A DNA stretch of 6,967 nucleotides from contig JANYBF010000030.1 of assembly GCA_025360895.1 (NCBI GenBank), positions 1 through 6,967 of the forward strand, written 5' to 3'. The stretch's first letter is position 1, and each line of letters begins with the position of its first letter. The notes under the pieces were generated by a model. That model worked only from the letters and a program-made list of their open reading frames with translations, made no database searches and was not told where the DNA came from. Position numbers and translations under genes: made by a program. This document shows, one piece after another, positions 5,676 to 6,967 of this stretch. This stretch comes from Verrucomicrobiota bacterium (GTDB lineage Bacteria > Verrucomicrobiota > Verrucomicrobiia > Limisphaerales > JADLHS01).

Positions 5676-6212
5676 TCAACTTCGGAAATTGACCGGTCGC
5701 ACGAAGCGCGGGGAATCGTCCGTTTGGGTGACTCGCCAAAAATAAACCAGCCCGCTGCCGATCATCAAAACATTGACGGTTTGAAACAGGCCGTTCCACC
5801 ACCGAAAACTCCGGCCAGTCAGTTCCCGGTCTTCCACGCGGAGATTGGGTGCGTATTGGGCTCGGTGCCAGCGAGTGAGTTGCGGTCCGAGCCACAACCC
5901 GCCCATCAGGCTCAGGGCGAACAGGCCGGTGAGCAACGTCACCCGCCAACGTTGCGGCAGGCGACCGAGATAGAGCCATTCACCAAGCAGATGCAGCCAG
6001 GCAATCAGGGCGCAGGCGATTTGCAGTTGGAACAGCCGGGCAAAAATGATCTGGGTCAGCGCGCCGGAAACCTGGGCAAAGCACTTCGCTCCCACCAGAT
6101 TCACCAGGTCCGGGGAGTTCAAGGCCGCCAGAACTGCCGTTGAGCAAAAGATCGTCGCCCCCAGCCAGATGGCCGCGTTCAACATGCCCGCGAATCGCAG
6201 AAACCCAGTCAC
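5676..6212 (-). CDS. DUF4149 four-helix membrane protein
   Basis: A 178-residue membrane protein with four predicted helices, near residues 7-29, 58-79, 89-109 and 141-161. It has the N-terminal RFAGMLNAAIWLGATIF pattern typical of DUF4149 (TMEM205-like) proteins, in which a first helix carrying W-L-G is followed by a loop and later a W-x-x-x-x helix end. The family's function is not established; an inner-membrane location is likely. The start is a GTG at 6210-6212. An ATG at 6183-6185 would cut off half of the first helix, so the GTG is preferred. A TTGGCA box (complement of 6242-6247) and a poor TACGGT box (complement of 6219-6224), 17 bases apart, could drive a nearly leaderless transcript. 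It follows the KorB-like gene after a terminator and precedes the PUR gene by 72 bases. Confidence 0.8.
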   Translation of the reverse strand: MTGFLRFAGMLNAAIWLGATIFCSTAVLAALNSPDLVNLVGAKCFAQVSGALTQIIFARLFQLQIACALIAWLHLLGEWLYLGRLPQRWRVTLLTGLFALSLMGGLWLGPQLTRWHRAQYAPNLRVEDRELTGRSFRWWNGLFQTVNVLMIGSGLVYFWRVTQTDDSPRFVRPVNFRS

Positions 6213-6270
6213 GCTGTCACCGTAAAATCAAAATCAACGGCTGCCAAGCCCGGATTCGGCGGGTGGGCGT

Positions 6271-6306
6271 GGGAAAAGCAAAAGCCCCGGCGGAGGCCGG
6301 GGCTTT
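6271..6306 (-). terminator. Intrinsic terminator of the KorB-like gene
   Basis: AAAGCCCCGGC (6281-6291) and GCCGGGGCTTT (6296-6306) form a perfect 11-base-pair stem with a 4-base loop. Read on the minus strand the stem is followed by TTTTGCTTTT, a good uridine tract. It starts about 20 bases past the stop codon of the 2-oxoacid oxidoreductase gene and should end its transcript before the DUF4149 gene. Confidence 0.9.
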
Positions 6307-6327
6307 AAGTCTGGACAAGGCGGCGGA

Positions 6328-6967
6328 CTATTTCATCCGATCAAAGTTCTTTTGAAGAATCTGCCAGTCTTTCAGGCCTTTGAACTTTTCCATCATCGTC
6401 CGGTTGATCTCCGTTTCCTTGGTGTTCTTGGTCGGCTTGTTGACCTTGTAAAAAATACCAAAGCTGCCGGGGAAATCTTCGCCGGCAAGTTTGTAGGCCG
6501 CGCCTTCGTCGGTCACGTCATGGGTCGGTGGGACGAGGTTGAACACGCCGCCCTTGCGCGGATTACTGGAATCGAATGCGCCTTCATAAAACTCCACGCA
6601 CTCGCTTAAACATTCGATGAAACTGAAGCCTTCGTGGTCCATGGCCGCCTCCATCATCTGCAGGACATGATTCGGATTGGTGTGGGTGGTGCGGGCCACG
6701 AACGTCGCGCCCGCGGCAATGGCCTGCTTCATCGGGTTGATGGGATAATCCACCGCGCCCCATTGGTCAGTCTTGCTTTTGAAGCCGAGGGGGGACGTGG
6801 GCGAAGTCTGTTTCTTCGTCAGGCCGTAAACCCAGTTGTCCATGACGCAATACGTCATCTTGATGTTCTTGCGCGCCGTGTGATTGAAGTGGTTGCCCCC
6901 GATGGAAAAGGCGTCGCCGTCGCCGCCGAACACGAAGACGTGGAGGTCGGGGCGGGAAAGGGAGATG
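6328..6967 (-). CDS. korB: 2-oxoacid:ferredoxin oxidoreductase, beta subunit (5' end outside window)
   Basis: The last 212 residues of the thiamine diphosphate-binding subunit that, with an alpha subunit, decarboxylates a 2-oxoacid such as 2-oxoglutarate to its acyl-CoA and reduces ferredoxin in the cytoplasm. The cofactor motif is plain: GDGDAFSIGGNHFNHTARKN (visible residues 15-34) followed by MDNWVYGLTK (42-51), with N44 as the metal ligand partner of D16, then QTSPTSPLG. Later ATFVARTTHTNP and FSFIECLSECVEF are typical of the beta subunit fold. The frame has no stop up to the right edge, so the start and the N-terminal part lie beyond it. In this family the alpha subunit gene usually lies just upstream, here to the right. 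The C-terminal tail (KNTKETEINRTMMEKFKGLKDWQ) is charged and helical. The choice between 2-oxoglutarate and pyruvate as substrate is made by family resemblance only. Confidence 0.93.
   Translation of the reverse strand, partial: ISLSRPDLHVFVFGGDGDAFSIGGNHFNHTARKNIKMTYCVMDNWVYGLTKKQTSPTSPLGFKSKTDQWGAVDYPINPMKQAIAAGATFVARTTHTNPNHVLQMMEAAMDHEGFSFIECLSECVEFYEGAFDSSNPRKGGVFNLVPPTHDVTDEGAAYKLAGEDFPGSFGIFYKVNKPTKNTKETEINRTMMEKFKGLKDWQILQKNFDRMK

Noticed and set aside
5673..6143. Plus-strand open frame of 156 codons opposite the DUF4149 gene
   Set aside because: Composition rich in Q, P and E with no fold signal; the minus strand gives four clean membrane helices.

Overview
The window reads as a chromosomal segment of a GC-rich bacterium, most likely a member of the Verrucomicrobiota. 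This placement is an inference. It rests on a single-domain bacterial PUR (DUF3276) protein of the type common in Verrucomicrobiota, Bacteroidota and Spirochaetes, on a YfhO-like giant membrane protein beside glycosyltransferase and methyltransferase genes, on a ferredoxin-dependent 2-oxoacid oxidoreductase beta subunit, and on mostly weak Shine-Dalgarno signals. No rRNA, tRNA, CRISPR array, transposase or phage gene was seen.

Left part (1-2579): after what may be the last 42 codons of an upstream gene comes a complete family 2 glycosyltransferase on the plus strand. It converges on a minus-strand SAM-dependent methyltransferase-like gene whose glycine-rich motif I is not recognisable. Upstream of the methyltransferase lies a 397-base divergent intergenic region. 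It holds a compact palindromic repeat cluster: two inverted units of identical architecture (15-base hairpin, 6-base spacer, GAATAGCC, larger hairpin) face each other around a central ACCCC-GCA-GGGGT hairpin. The small hairpins differ in sequence but keep their pairing. This is the most interesting non-coding signal in the window. The cluster is also open in one minus-strand frame, which makes the methyltransferase ORF look 74 codons longer than it probably is.

Middle (2580-5255): one 891-residue polytopic membrane protein with about 13 predicted membrane segments and a large C-terminal domain. The end of that domain carries the YfhO-type signature (a 'DPNWQVSVDG...NYLMRGVQIPKGEH' pattern) before a last membrane helix. 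With the glycosyltransferase and methyltransferase it suggests a cell-envelope glycan or lipid-linked sugar function.

Right part (5256-6967), all on the minus strand: a small PUR-domain nucleic-acid-binding protein, a four-helix DUF4149 membrane protein, and the 3' two thirds of a KorB-type 2-oxoacid:ferredoxin oxidoreductase beta subunit that enters from beyond the right edge. The korB-like gene ends at a good intrinsic terminator, so the two genes downstream of it are probably transcribed separately. There is no clear new multi-gene system here. The candidates worth a second look are the repeat cluster, the atypical methyltransferase, and the short leader ORF overlapping the PUR gene start.
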